The notes under the pieces are model-generated. The model saw nothing but the letters and a program-made list of their open reading frames with translations, did no database searches and had not been told where the DNA came from. The position numbers were made by a program, and so were the translations under genes. Positions 15,783 to 25,782 of a stretch of DNA of 37,107 nt are shown one piece after another. Each line of letters opens with the position of its first letter. Within the stretch, counting starts at the first letter, position 1. The DNA comes from Patescibacteria group bacterium (GTDB lineage Bacteria; Patescibacteriota; WWE3; JAUXAW01; JAYEID01): contig JAYEID010000024.1 of assembly GCA_034659915.1 (NCBI GenBank), forward strand, positions 1 to 37,107, in the 5' to 3' direction.

Positions 15783-16363
15783 GAGTCTTTCCTCCTTTGA
15801 GGTTTTGGGGAGCCTTATACTCCCAGGTTGGGTTCGACTTTGGGTGCTTTTACGCCTTTCTTTCTTATCCCTTTTGTGCTACCTCCTTTCTGTAGTTTGA
15901 GTATTATGTATATTTATGAACGCAGTTAAAGGTTATGAACGCGTTATTTGTTAAAGTGCGAAGATAGGATTATCGCGAATCCGATAGCGGATTTCCGCAG
16001 ATATAAGTTTAGGCCTTTTTAGGCATAAATTTAGGCGCCCGTGGGGGCGCCTCTATTGCGTACGGAAATTCAATGAAAAGAATATCCAAATTTTGTTGCT
16101 ATTTTATTAGATCCATAAAAGGTTTCTTCCGGCAGGTAGAAGAATATTATTCTGGTGAAATGCAAATCTACGCGAATGGAAATGCGTTCAGGAACGCGTA
16201 CCCAAATTTACGCGAATATTGAGTACTTATTTCTAGTTTAAGGTAATCATATGGTAAATGGGGTGTCAAGAAGATGAACTCCTATTGTGCTAGGTTGCTT
16301 GTAATCTTGCGTGTTTTGCCCGCCGCATTCCCCAGCCCCAGGGGCTTCCCCTGCGACGGAGGT
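15783..16363. other. 581-base intergenic leader region of the lipoprotein gene
   Basis: No gene is visible. On the minus strand the last part is the lipoprotein leader: a GGGAG/CTCCC hairpin near 15812 and a second AGGAGG near 15890 with no start codon at a suitable distance. Farther out are CCGATAGCGGA (about 15978), a strong GC hairpin (16033-16052), and a cluster of CGCGAAT words (about 16170-16220) around a GCGTT/AACGC hairpin. Near 16335, CAGGGG and CCCCTG form another hairpin. No known riboswitch is recognised. Confidence 0.5.
16033..16052. other. GC-rich hairpin
   Basis: AGGCGCCC (16033-16040) pairs with GGGCGCCT (16045-16052) around a GTGG loop, a perfect 8-bp stem. Neither side has a clean T-run, so it may be a structural or regulatory element rather than a terminator. 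Confidence 0.55.
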
Positions 16364-16894
16364 CTAAGTTCTAAAAACCGGTAACTTACCAAGAAAAATG
16401 GGGTTGGCGATGTTATTAATTTCTTCGTTTCCTTGTTTCAACACCACAGCGTTGGCAATTACCTCTCCCCCACTCTGCTCAATCAGCTCATCCATTACTT
16501 TTAGAGTTCTGCCAGTGGAGACTACGTCGTCAACTACCAAAACCTTTTTGCCTTTTATGAAGTTTGCATCGGGACCGTTAAGAACTAAAGTTGGTTTCTT
16601 CTCTAGAGTTTGGGGATTTGTCATATAGCCGTGAATCTTTTTTCGGCAAACTATGTAGCGCTTGTGTCCTAATTTTTTTGCTAGAGAATGTAGCAAAGGA
16701 ACGACTTTTACCTCAGGACCAGCAATAATATCAAAATTCAGGTCTTTTACTTTTTTTTGAAGATTATAAGCAGTTGCTTCTACTAGCTCAGCGTCGCCAA
16801 GGAGATTGAAGGAGGCAATTTTTATGTTGGGTCCCAAAGCAACAACTGGTAGTTTACGAGTAAGACCGCAAAGTTTTAGAGTATAAAAGTCCAT
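16364..16894 (-). CDS. type I phosphoribosyltransferase, APRT-like
   Basis: 176 residues from ATG 16894. The PRPP-binding motif is VLVVDDVVSTGRTL. The upstream segment GPEVKVVPLLHSLAKKLGHKRYIVCRKKIHGYM resembles adenine phosphoribosyltransferase-like enzymes (pattern G.E.K..PLA..LA..LG...Y.V.RK). The frame extends upstream to 16978 but would overlap the DUF1846 gene; a TACAAT box at 16905-16910 favours ATG 16894. It probably salvages a purine base with PRPP; which base is uncertain, and an orotate or other specificity is possible. Confidence 0.75.
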   Translation of the reverse strand: MDFYTLKLCGLTRKLPVVALGPNIKIASFNLLGDAELVEATAYNLQKKVKDLNFDIIAGPEVKVVPLLHSLAKKLGHKRYIVCRKKIHGYMTNPQTLEKKPTLVLNGPDANFIKGKKVLVVDDVVSTGRTLKVMDELIEQSGGEVIANAVVLKQGNEEINNIANPIFLGKLPVFRT

Positions 16895-16904
16895 TGTTTG
16901 AAAT

Positions 16905-16910
16905 ATTGTA
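16905..16910 (-). promoter_or_regulatory. -10 box of the phosphoribosyltransferase gene
   Basis: On the minus strand TACAAT ends 10 bases before ATG 16894. It overlaps the region just past the end of the DUF1846 gene. No clear -35 box or Shine-Dalgarno sequence is seen. Confidence 0.4.
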
Positions 16911-16932
16911 ACACGGGTTTTTAGTGCTAGTC

Positions 16933-18447
16933 CTAGAATATGTCGGTTTTGGTTGGTCTGGCATCTGTTGTAGCCCAAATTCCCAGTTTGTGGAGTGCGT
17001 TCCTGTTTCCACTTCCAAGTTGATGGGTAGTGTGTAAAGGCAATCCTGCTAATTTAGTTGTTTGTTTCAAAGCTTTTTTTGCTAATGGATTTGTTGTTTT
17101 CCCTAGAGATAGGGTTAGGAGTACTTCATTTGCGTTCAGGTTGGCAGCGCTTTCGCCTAATGTTTCTTCCTTGAAATTGGTTAGGTTTTTGATAATATCT
17201 TCTGGAATTAAATCAATTTCGTCAGGTATTTTTGCTGATTCTTTTAGAGCATTAAGAAGAACTGCTGCTTCGGCGTGCATAAGTCGAGAGTTTTTCCCTG
17301 TTACTATTTTTTCATTTGGAAGCTCTAAAGCAGCTCCGCAGTATATACCTTGATTGCCTTTGTCTTTTTGCTTTTTTGCTTCTGTTGCTGCGTTTCGAGC
17401 AGGTTCTACTACTGCTCTGTCTGTTTCTTTCAAGTTTAGTTTTCCCATTAAAGTTTTCATTCTTTGGAGAGTTTCTTCTTTTTCTGTTCCTTGCAAAAAA
17501 CCTTCGTGGTAGCGGAAGTAATAGAAAACTATTTCTTGTTTTGCAGCTTCGCGTGTCTCTTTGTCATTAATAATTCCTTCTTTTAGTTTGTTTATTCCCA
17601 TTTCGGTAGGAGAACTATAGCTTAAGCTGTTTCCCTTCGGAAACAACTGATCAAGGATGTTTTTGATTATGGGGAAAGCTTCGATATCGCGGTTGTAATT
17701 TACTGCCTGTTCCTTATGGGTGTTAAGGTGGAAAGGGTCAATAGCGTTTTTATCACCCAGATCTGCGGTAGAAGCTTCGTAGGCAATGTTGACTGGATGG
17801 TTTAGTGGCAAATTCCAGACAGGAAACGTTTCTAGTTTTCCGTAGGCTGCGTGCTTGCCCTGCTCTCTTTCATGGTATAGCTGACCAAGGCAGGTAGAGA
17901 GCTTTCCGCTGTTGCCTCCCGGACCGTTGACCACTACGATTGGTTTTTTTACTGGGATGTAGGGGTCTTTACCAAATCCCTTTTTGCTAAGAATTTTTTC
18001 AATATTATCTGGGTAGTTTCTTATTTCGTTGCGAAAGTAAATTTTGTATCCAAGGTTTGTAAGGTGTTTTCCAAAGTCTTTTGCATCCTCTTCACCCTCG
18101 TATCTATTTATTGCTACCAGTGGCTTGCCTAGCCCCATTTGGCTAAATTTTTCCAAAGCTCTGAGCGCGAAGTCGCCGTAGGTTAGGTTAAAATCGCTAC
18201 GTAATTTACCTCTTTGTAGGTGCTTGGCACTAACGCAATAAATTATTTCCAGGTCCTTTTTAAGATTTTGAAGAAGCAAGATCTTCGCTTTGGGGTCATA
18301 ACCAGGAAGGGTTCTTGCCGCATGGTAGTCAGCTAGTAGTTTTCCCCCTATTTCTAGGTAAAGCCGCTCCTCAGCTTGGGCTAATCTTTTTCGAATTGCA
18401 GCTTCTTCTGCTTCTAAGTATTTTTTTGTTGAAAAACATTTTTTCAT
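16933..18447 (-). CDS. DUF1846 (UPF0371) family protein
   Basis: 504 residues, the usual length for DUF1846 proteins. Diagnostic segments are EIGGKLLADYHAARTLPGYDP, CVSAKHLQRGKLRSDFNLTYG, RYEGEEDAKDFGKHL, VVVNGPGGNSGKLSTCLGQLYHE, KLETFPVWNLPLNHPVNIAYEA and DLGDKNAIDPFHL. The VNGPGGNSGKLST stretch looks like a phosphate-binding loop. The family has no firmly known reaction. The gene is preceded by the terminator of the small gene at 18517, so it may have its own promoter near 18450. Its 3' end lies 38 bases before the start of the APRT-like gene. Confidence 0.9.
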   Translation of the reverse strand: MKKCFSTKKYLEAEEAAIRKRLAQAEERLYLEIGGKLLADYHAARTLPGYDPKAKILLLQNLKKDLEIIYCVSAKHLQRGKLRSDFNLTYGDFALRALEKFSQMGLGKPLVAINRYEGEEDAKDFGKHLTNLGYKIYFRNEIRNYPDNIEKILSKKGFGKDPYIPVKKPIVVVNGPGGNSGKLSTCLGQLYHEREQGKHAAYGKLETFPVWNLPLNHPVNIAYEASTADLGDKNAIDPFHLNTHKEQAVNYNRDIEAFPIIKNILDQLFPKGNSLSYSSPTEMGINKLKEGIINDKETREAAKQEIVFYYFRYHEGFLQGTEKEETLQRMKTLMGKLNLKETDRAVVEPARNAATEAKKQKDKGNQGIYCGAALELPNEKIVTGKNSRLMHAEAAVLLNALKESAKIPDEIDLIPEDIIKNLTNFKEETLGESAANLNANEVLLTLSLGKTTNPLAKKALKQTTKLAGLPLHTTHQLGSGNRNALHKLGIWATTDARPTKTDIF

Positions 18448-18458
18448 CTTAATATTTT

Positions 18459-18496
18459 GAAAAGGGAAAAGCCCAGGCTTCCGGAGAGCCTAGGCT
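18459..18496 (-). terminator. terminator after the small gene at 18517
   Basis: On the minus strand AGCCTAGGCT pairs with AGCCTGGGCT (one G-T pair) around a 7-base loop, followed by TTTTCCCTTTTC. A second CCCC/GGGG hairpin lies just upstream at 18501-18516. The ATG of the DUF1846 gene is 12 bases after the T-run. Confidence 0.7.
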
Positions 18497-18516
18497 GATG
18501 CCCCTACTCGGCGGGG

Positions 18517-18783
18517 TCACGTTTTAATAATGTTGATGCCAAGTAATTTGCAAATCCCGCAAAGGACTAGTGACTTTGGGCAATTTGCAGTTAGCAATTC
18601 TTCAGGAGCTGCGATGTTGATAGTAAGCACTCTTTTCTCCTGAAGTTTGTAGCCATTCCTTCCTAGGATAACGGCGAGTGAGTCACTTCGGCGGCTTGCC
18701 TTGCTAGGAATGGCTAGTGCGTCTATACCAGAGCTTTTTAGGAAGCTTTTTATCCGTCTAGCTTCTGTTCTTAGATTTGCCAC
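18517..18783 (-). CDS. small protein of unknown function behind a two-terminator leader
   Basis: 88 residues from GTG 18783. The frame is open to an ATG at 18813, but AGGAGG sits six bases before GTG 18783 and the upstream ATG abuts a terminator T-run. The protein is basic at its N-terminus (ANLRTEARRIKSFLKSSGIDALAIPSKASRR). It continues DSLAVILGRNGYKLQEKRVLTINIAAPEELL and ends with CPKSLVLCGICKLLGINIIKT, where three Cys could matter. No family is recognised. Its promoter and leader lie in 18784-18935. Confidence 0.55.
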   Translation of the reverse strand: MANLRTEARRIKSFLKSSGIDALAIPSKASRRSDSLAVILGRNGYKLQEKRVLTINIAAPEELLTANCPKSLVLCGICKLLGINIIKT

Positions 18784-18815
18784 TTTTTCCCTCCTCTGTT
18801 CTATTTTCGGCATTT

Positions 18816-18848
18816 AAAAACCCAATCTCGCCGGCTTGGCGGATCGGG
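18816..18848 (-). terminator. second leader terminator, adjoining the small gene
   Basis: On the minus strand CCCGATC and CGCC pair with GGCG and GATTGGG, an 11-bp stem with one bulged A and loop AAGCC, followed by TTTTT. It lies between the promoter at 18906-18935 and the GTG start, so the gene can be expressed only by reading through it. Confidence 0.7.
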
Positions 18849-18854
18849 ATTAAG

Positions 18855-18900
18855 AAAAACCCAGAGCTGTTGCGGTGAAAAAGCCATCCATTGCTCTGGG
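18855..18900 (-). terminator. first leader terminator, beginning at the predicted transcript start
   Basis: On the minus strand CCCAGAGC (18900-18893) pairs with GCTCTGGG (18867-18860), followed by TTTTT (18859-18855). The loop contains an ATG that opens a 13-codon frame, MDGFFTATALGFS, ending with TAA at 18852-18850. The predicted transcript starts within a base or two of the stem. Confidence 0.65.
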
Positions 18901-18905
18901 AATAC

Positions 18906-18935
18906 AGAGTAGCAAGATTTTTTTTACCTTGTCAA
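18906..18935 (-). promoter_or_regulatory. promoter of the two-terminator leader
   Basis: On the minus strand a perfect -35 box TTGACA (18935-18930) is followed after 18 bases by TACTCT (18911-18906), a weak -10 match preceded by TTGC. It is the only perfect TTGACA among the promoters I could place. Confidence 0.55.
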
Positions 18936-18958
18936 GTATAAACGCAGCAGGTTCTAGT

Positions 18959-18988
18959 TTGGTTGTTATTTTGGGTTTTGTTTATGAT
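18959..18988 (+). promoter_or_regulatory. promoter of the glycosyltransferase gene
   Basis: TTGGTT (18959-18964), an 18-base spacer and TATGAT (18983-18988) precede GTG 19001 by 12 bases. It diverges from the minus-strand leader promoter, with about 24 bases between their -35 boxes. Confidence 0.5.
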
Positions 18989-19000
18989 AAAGTTAATAAT

Positions 19001-20077
19001 GTGAAGCGCGTATTAATTTTTACAACTAGCATGGGGCATAGGAGCATTGCCGAGGCGGCGCGCGCTGCTTTTAAAGAGGCGGGTTGGCGGGTGAAGTTGG
19101 TTTCTTTCGAGTTTCGTGAGGCTACTTTGCAGTATTATCCTGCTTACAAATTGTTTCCTACTTTGAATAAAGTTGGTTTTGAACTTACCCAAAACGGAAA
19201 GTTCGAAAATTTATTTAGAAAAATCTTTAAGGTGCGTAAGCTGGGTAAGCTAGAAAATGTTGTTAAACGTTTTGAACCGGATTTAGTTCTTTCCACCTAT
19301 TTTCTTTACAATCCCCCCTTGGAAAAACTTGCGAAAGAATGTAAGTTCAAGCTTTTTAATTATGTTTGCAACCCACGCACTTTCCATCCTTTGGAACTTT
19401 CTAAGAAGGCTCATTTGAATTTGGTATACGACGAAGAAGCTCGAAAACGAGCTTTGGAATTGGGCGTGGCCGATGAAAAAGTAAAAGCAATTGGTTGGTT
19501 GGTTCGCCCGCGATTTTATGAAGTAGAAGAAATCCCTGGCGAGTTATTTACACTTACAGTCAGCGCAGGCAGTTTAGGTGCGCAGGGATTTGTTAAATTT
19601 TTACCGATCTTTTCGAAACTGAGTAAACCAATCCACCTTAATCTCATTGCTGGGAGCAACAAAATGCTCTTTAACATTTTCAAGAGTTACCAAAAGATGA
19701 CCCGGGCTTTTGAGGACTTTGTTCAAAACAAGAATGAAGTCGAAGTATATGGTTTTACAGAAGAAATAGATAAGCTGATGGCCCAGTCCCATGTTGTGGC
19801 GGGCAAAGCCGGCCCTAATCTTTTGTTTGAATCCGTAGCTGTAGGAAGACCATTCCTTGCTCTTTCCCACATCCCTGGCCAAGAGGACGGTAACTTAGAA
19901 ATCATCGACGAAAAAAACCTCGGTTGGGTTGCCGAACAACCTTCCAAGGCAAGAGAGATTCTGGAGTTACTTATGGAAGCTGTGACTTTTTTTGAAGAAA
20001 AGAAAAAAGCGCTTGAGGAGGAAAGGTCTTATATTAGAACGGTACAAAGAAATCTGATCAATTATGCTGTCAGATAA
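19001..20077 (+). CDS. MGDG synthase-like glycosyltransferase (GT28/MurG fold)
   Basis: 358 residues from GTG 19001, which begins with VKRVLIFTTSMGHRSIAEAARAAFK, the N-terminal signature of monogalactosyldiacylglycerol synthase-type enzymes (TTSMGHG-like). The C-terminal half shows SAGSLGAQGFVKFLPIF and the sugar-nucleotide binding stretch AGKAGPNLLFESVAVGRPFLALSHIPGQEDGN. It probably transfers a sugar from a nucleotide donor to a lipid at the inner membrane. The frame is open upstream to 18875, but that part overlaps the minus-strand leader and is not conserved-looking. A palindrome begins three bases after the stop codon. Confidence 0.8.
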   Translation: MKRVLIFTTSMGHRSIAEAARAAFKEAGWRVKLVSFEFREATLQYYPAYKLFPTLNKVGFELTQNGKFENLFRKIFKVRKLGKLENVVKRFEPDLVLSTYFLYNPPLEKLAKECKFKLFNYVCNPRTFHPLELSKKAHLNLVYDEEARKRALELGVADEKVKAIGWLVRPRFYEVEEIPGELFTLTVSAGSLGAQGFVKFLPIFSKLSKPIHLNLIAGSNKMLFNIFKSYQKMTRAFEDFVQNKNEVEVYGFTEEIDKLMAQSHVVAGKAGPNLLFESVAVGRPFLALSHIPGQEDGNLEIIDEKNLGWVAEQPSKAREILELLMEAVTFFEEKKKALEEERSYIRTVQRNLINYAVR

Positions 20078-20080
20078 GCC

Positions 20081-20105
20081 TAGATAAACGCATTGCGTTT
20101 ATCTA
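20081..20105. repeat. REP-like palindrome, left copy
   Basis: Two 12-base arms (TAGATAAACGCA and its exact complement) surround a single T. The flanking AGC (20077-20079) and GCT (20107-20109) can extend the stem past one mismatch. An identical 25-base palindrome lies on the far side of the transposase gene. Confidence 0.9.
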
Positions 20106-20106
20106 A

Positions 20107-20126
20107 GCTGTTCACACAGCATTTTT
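20107..20126 (+). terminator. weak terminator of the glycosyltransferase gene
   Basis: GCTGT and ACAGC form a 5-bp stem with loop TCAC, followed by ATTTTT. The larger palindrome just before it may help. Confidence 0.4.
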
Positions 20127-20148
20127 GTCTGAATTAAGATATGAATAG

Positions 20149-20907
20149 ATGAGAAGAAAAACATCTTTTACATGTGGTGGTATATACCATATTTACACTC
20201 GTGGGATAGATGGAAAGGTAATTTTCCCTGATTGGAGCTGTTATGAATATTTTACTTCGTTAATGGAACACTGCTTAAATTATGATTATCCTTATAGTTC
20301 TCTTAAGCAGCGTCTGAAAAAGGCTCAAACCGACATGGAGAGACAACTGATTTTGAGTCAACTAGAAGAGAAAGGGATTTCCTCTCCGGTAGACATATTT
20401 TGTTTTTCAATTATGCCTACGCATCCCCACCTGATTGTGCAACAGAAAGAAGTTAATGGCGTAACTAATTTTTTTCATCGCGTTTTTACTTCATATTCAC
20501 GTTATTTTAATCTTCGCCAGGAAAGAAAAGGTTCTCTTTATGAATCTGCTTTTGAGGCCGTATGTGTGGAGTCGGATCAGCAACTAATTCATCTTAGCCG
20601 CTATCAGCATATCAACCAAAAGGCCCTTGGCCTAAACACAGTAGAGGAACTTTCTGATTACCCTTGGTCTTCTCTTTCTACGTATTTGGGGGAAAGGGAA
20701 ATCTCATTTGTTGATCCCGATCCCATACTTTCTTTTTTTTCTGGTCCGGAGGAGTATGCTGATTTCGTTTCAGCAGAAATTGATGAATATGAGCCTTTAC
20801 GGATAGCAGGTGTTGCAATTGATGACGATTTTGGGTGGTTTGCGAGGTTCCGTGCATTAGAAGAAGCGCGGAAGAAGGAGTTAAGGGAGGAGTTCAAATT
20901 GTTGTAG
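20149..20907 (+). CDS. REP-associated tyrosine (Y1) transposase, RAYT/IS200-like
   Basis: 252 residues. The N-terminus FTCGGIYHIYTRGIDGKVIF is the usual opening of Y1 transposase domains. The HUH metal motif is THPHLIV (in IMPTHPHLIVQQ), and the catalytic tyrosine is likely in FTSYSRYFN. It is followed by the family stretch LYESAFEAVCV and HLSRYQHINQKALGL..EELSDYPWSSLSTYLG. Such enzymes nick and rejoin single-stranded DNA at hairpin ends. Here the gene lies between two identical palindromes, the layout of a REP-associated transposase that acts on its own REP hairpins. The C-terminal region beyond the transposase domain is acidic and not recognised. Confidence 0.9.
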   Translation: MRRKTSFTCGGIYHIYTRGIDGKVIFPDWSCYEYFTSLMEHCLNYDYPYSSLKQRLKKAQTDMERQLILSQLEEKGISSPVDIFCFSIMPTHPHLIVQQKEVNGVTNFFHRVFTSYSRYFNLRQERKGSLYESAFEAVCVESDQQLIHLSRYQHINQKALGLNTVEELSDYPWSSLSTYLGEREISFVDPDPILSFFSGPEEYADFVSAEIDEYEPLRIAGVAIDDDFGWFARFRALEEARKKELREEFKLL

Positions 20908-20914
20908 GGACGGG

Positions 20915-20941
20915 CTAGATAAACGCATTGCGTTTATCTAG
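20915..20941. repeat. REP-like palindrome, right copy
   Basis: The same 25-base palindrome as at 20081, extended here by a C-G pair to 27 bases. It is followed by a further partial repeat GTTTATCTA. It begins 7 bases after the transposase stop codon and also sits just past the gyrA stop, so it may serve as a two-way terminator. GTAGGGACGGG lies directly in front of it. Confidence 0.9.
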
Positions 20942-20962
20942 TGTTTATCTATCTCAGGTTGG

Positions 20963-23518
20963 TTATTGAGGAGAAGCTAAGGCAGCAACCTGATCGTTCT
21001 TGGAGAGCCGCATAACACGAACACCTTGAGTTGCGCGTGATAACTTAGATATTTCATTGGGGTTGAGTCTTATAACGTGACCTTCTTCAGAAATTAGGAA
21101 CAAATCTTCTACTTCGGGCACAAGAATCTTGCTTTCTGTTATTTTTCCTGTTTTTTCTTTTACTCGCATAGCAATGACCCCCTTCCCTCCCCTACCCTGC
21201 AGTGGGTATTCTGAAAGGGGTGTTTTCTTACCGTAGCCTTTGTTGCTAATGGTTAAGAGCAAGCCTTCTTCTCTTTGTTTGCCAGGTTTGACTACATTCA
21301 TGCAAAAGACTTGGTCGCCTTTGTTGAGAGTAATTCCCTTTACTCCGGAAGTGTTTCTACCCATGGAGCGAGCTTCTTTTTCCTGAAATCGAATTGATTG
21401 TCCTTGCTCAGTAATGAGGATAATTTCGTCTTTACCACTAGTTGCTTCAACATTAGCTAGCCGGTCTCCGTCTTTGATATTAATAGCAATAATGCCCCCA
21501 CGTCTTATATTTTCAAATTCAGAAAGTTCAGTTCTTTTCACTAACCCGTTTTTGGTTGCAAAAGTCAGATATTTTGCATTGCTTCCTTTTGTAAGAGGTA
21601 CAATAGCTACGACCTCGTCCTCAGGTGAAAGGTCAAGAACATTAACAATAGCTTTGCCGCGTGCTGTCCTTCCCATTTCTGGAAGTTGAAATCCGCGTAC
21701 TTGATGGACATTGCCCCTAGCGGTGAAGAAGAATATAGTGTCTAGAGTGGATGCGGATTTTAGATTAATTACATAATCATCTTCTTTGGTTTTCATTCCA
21801 ATAACACCCTTTCCGCCTCTCTTTTGGGATTTGAAGATTTGGGGTTTGACTCGTTTCACATAGCCGCCTTTGGTTAGTGTTATTAAAATGTCTTCTTCTT
21901 GAGTAAGGTCTTCATCAGCAAATTCGCCTGGCTTGCCTGGGTGTACTGTTGTTCTTCGTGTATCTCCATAATCTTCTTTGAGTTTTTGAAAGTCTTTCTT
22001 AGCTTGTTTCATTACTTTAACTGGTTCTTTAAGGAAGGTCTCGTGTTTATCAATTTGTCTTAGTATTTCTTCTAGCTCATTTTCAATTTTTTCTCGTTCC
22101 AACTTGGCTAAGCGTCGTAATCGCATATTAAGAATAGCTTGGGCCTGCATTTCTGTAAGCTCAAAATTTTCAACCAAGTTTTGTTTTGCTACATCAGCGC
22201 TTTCACTGTTCCTAATAGTTTCTATAACTTCGTCTAGGTGGTCGAAAGCAATTTTTAGTCCTAGTAAAATGTGTTCTCTTGCCCTCGCTTTGCGGAGGAG
22301 ATAAATGGTTTTTCTTGTAAAGACATCTTTCCGCCAGCGAAGCAGTTCCTGAAGAATCATTTTAAGAGTGAGGGTCTTAGGCTCACCTCTTATTAACCCC
22401 ACCATATTGGCGTGGAATGCAGTTTGAAGTCGGGTGTTTTTGTAAAGTTGATTGAGAACTTTTTGGGGGCGAGAATTTCTCCTTGTTTCCACTACAATTC
22501 TAAGCCCTTCCCGGTCAGATTCATCACGAAGATCGGTTATATCTTCAATAACTTCGTCCCTTACTAATCCAGCGATTTTTGCTACTAGACGAGCTTTATT
22601 TTGTTGGTAAGGGATTTCGGTGAAAATTATTGCGTGTTTTCCATTGCTAATATCTTCAATTTCTGCTCGGGCGCGGTTTACAATCCTTCCTTTTCCAGTT
22701 GCGTATGCTTTGATTATCTCCTCTTTGTCATAAATTTCTCCGCCAGTAGGAAAGTCAGGACCTTTTATGAATTCCATAAGCTTTTCTACAGTTACATCGC
22801 TGTCAATTTCAAAGTCTTGACCTATTTCGCTTTCCTTTCCATCAAAAGTTTTGTAAGTATAGCCTATTTCCTTTTTGTCTATTTTGATGGTATCAATCAT
22901 ATGGCAAAGAGCATCTACTACCTCGTTGAGATTATGTGGAGGTATATTAGTAGCCATGCCCACAGCAATACCAGAGGCACCGTTTAACAAAATATTGGGA
23001 AGTAAGGAGGGTAAAACTTCAGGTTCTTTAGTTGAGCCAGAGTAGTTGTCTATGAAAGGAACTGTTTCTTTATCAATATCGCGGAGAAGCTCCTCAGAAA
23101 TAGAAGCTAGCCGAGCTTCGGTGTAGCGCATTGCTGCAGCTGAATCTCCGTCCAAAGAACCAAAATTCCCCTGCCCATCGACTAATGGGTAGCGCAAAGA
23201 AAATTCTTGTGCCATTCTCACCAGTGCGTCATAGACTGAAGTATCACCGTGGGGGTGGTATTTTTTAAGTACTTCACCTACTACTGCAGCACTCTTTTGG
23301 TAGCGACTACTAGGTCCAATTCCCTGATCGTGCATTGCGTAAATAATCCTTCTTTGTACTGGTTTTAGGCCGTCGCGTACATCAGGAAGAGCTCGGGAGA
23401 CAATTACGCTTAAAGCGTAGTCTAAATACGATCTCTCCATCTCATTGATAATGGAAGAAGGCTGAATTTTTTCAGCAACTTTGTTTTTTGTTTTGGTCTG
23501 ATCTTCTTTTTTAGCCAT
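20963..23518 (-). CDS. gyrA: DNA gyrase subunit A
   Basis: 851 residues. The catalytic tyrosine is Tyr132 in AAMRYTEAR. The quinolone-region sequence is [17 protein letters not shown], where Thr93 occupies the E. coli Ser83 place and Asp97 the Asp87 place. The GyrA-box QKRGGKG in the C-terminal beta-pinwheel marks it as gyrase rather than topoisomerase IV. A second RGGKG occurs later in [13 protein letters not shown]. The subunit cuts and religates DNA and wraps it for negative supercoiling. It follows gyrB on the same strand after a 93-base gap of CATAACAA-type repeats. Confidence 0.97.
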   Translation of the reverse strand: MAKKEDQTKTKNKVAEKIQPSSIINEMERSYLDYALSVIVSRALPDVRDGLKPVQRRIIYAMHDQGIGPSSRYQKSAAVVGEVLKKYHPHGDTSVYDALVRMAQEFSLRYPLVDGQGNFGSLDGDSAAAMRYTEARLASISEELLRDIDKETVPFIDNYSGSTKEPEVLPSLLPNILLNGASGIAVGMATNIPPHNLNEVVDALCHMIDTIKIDKKEIGYTYKTFDGKESEIGQDFEIDSDVTVEKLMEFIKGPDFPTGGEIYDKEEIIKAYATGKGRIVNRARAEIEDISNGKHAIIFTEIPYQQNKARLVAKIAGLVRDEVIEDITDLRDESDREGLRIVVETRRNSRPQKVLNQLYKNTRLQTAFHANMVGLIRGEPKTLTLKMILQELLRWRKDVFTRKTIYLLRKARAREHILLGLKIAFDHLDEVIETIRNSESADVAKQNLVENFELTEMQAQAILNMRLRRLAKLEREKIENELEEILRQIDKHETFLKEPVKVMKQAKKDFQKLKEDYGDTRRTTVHPGKPGEFADEDLTQEEDILITLTKGGYVKRVKPQIFKSQKRGGKGVIGMKTKEDDYVINLKSASTLDTIFFFTARGNVHQVRGFQLPEMGRTARGKAIVNVLDLSPEDEVVAIVPLTKGSNAKYLTFATKNGLVKRTELSEFENIRRGGIIAINIKDGDRLANVEATSGKDEIILITEQGQSIRFQEKEARSMGRNTSGVKGITLNKGDQVFCMNVVKPGKQREEGLLLTISNKGYGKKTPLSEYPLQGRGGKGVIAMRVKEKTGKITESKILVPEVEDLFLISEEGHVIRLNPNEISKLSRATQGVRVMRLSKNDQVAALASPQ

Positions 23519-23611
23519 GATTGTTCATTTAATCATATAAACATAACAACATAACAACATAAGACGTTGGTTCTTGTATGTTTTTATGCTCTATGCTCTT
23601 GTGTTTTATGT

Positions 23612-25782
<2,171 letters not shown>

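Larger units (their letters stand above)
20081..20941 (+). mobile_element. transposase-palindrome module
   Basis: The Y1 transposase gene with one identical palindrome on each side, inserted between the glycosyltransferase and gyrA. The palindromes are symmetric, so their orientation cannot be told. No target-site duplication is evident, so this could be a domesticated RAYT with its REPs rather than a self-moving IS. Confidence 0.7.

Noticed and set aside
15783-16363. Purine riboswitch upstream of the lipoprotein gene
   Set aside because: I could not find the conserved purine-aptamer core or its loop-loop pairing; only unrelated hairpins are visible.
18875-19000. Upstream extension of the glycosyltransferase to GTG 18875
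   Set aside because: The family N-terminus begins at GTG 19001 and a promoter lies between; the extra 42 codons overlap the minus-strand leader hairpin.
20963-23518. Topoisomerase IV ParC instead of GyrA
   Set aside because: The C-terminal GyrA-box QKRGGKG is present, which marks gyrase.
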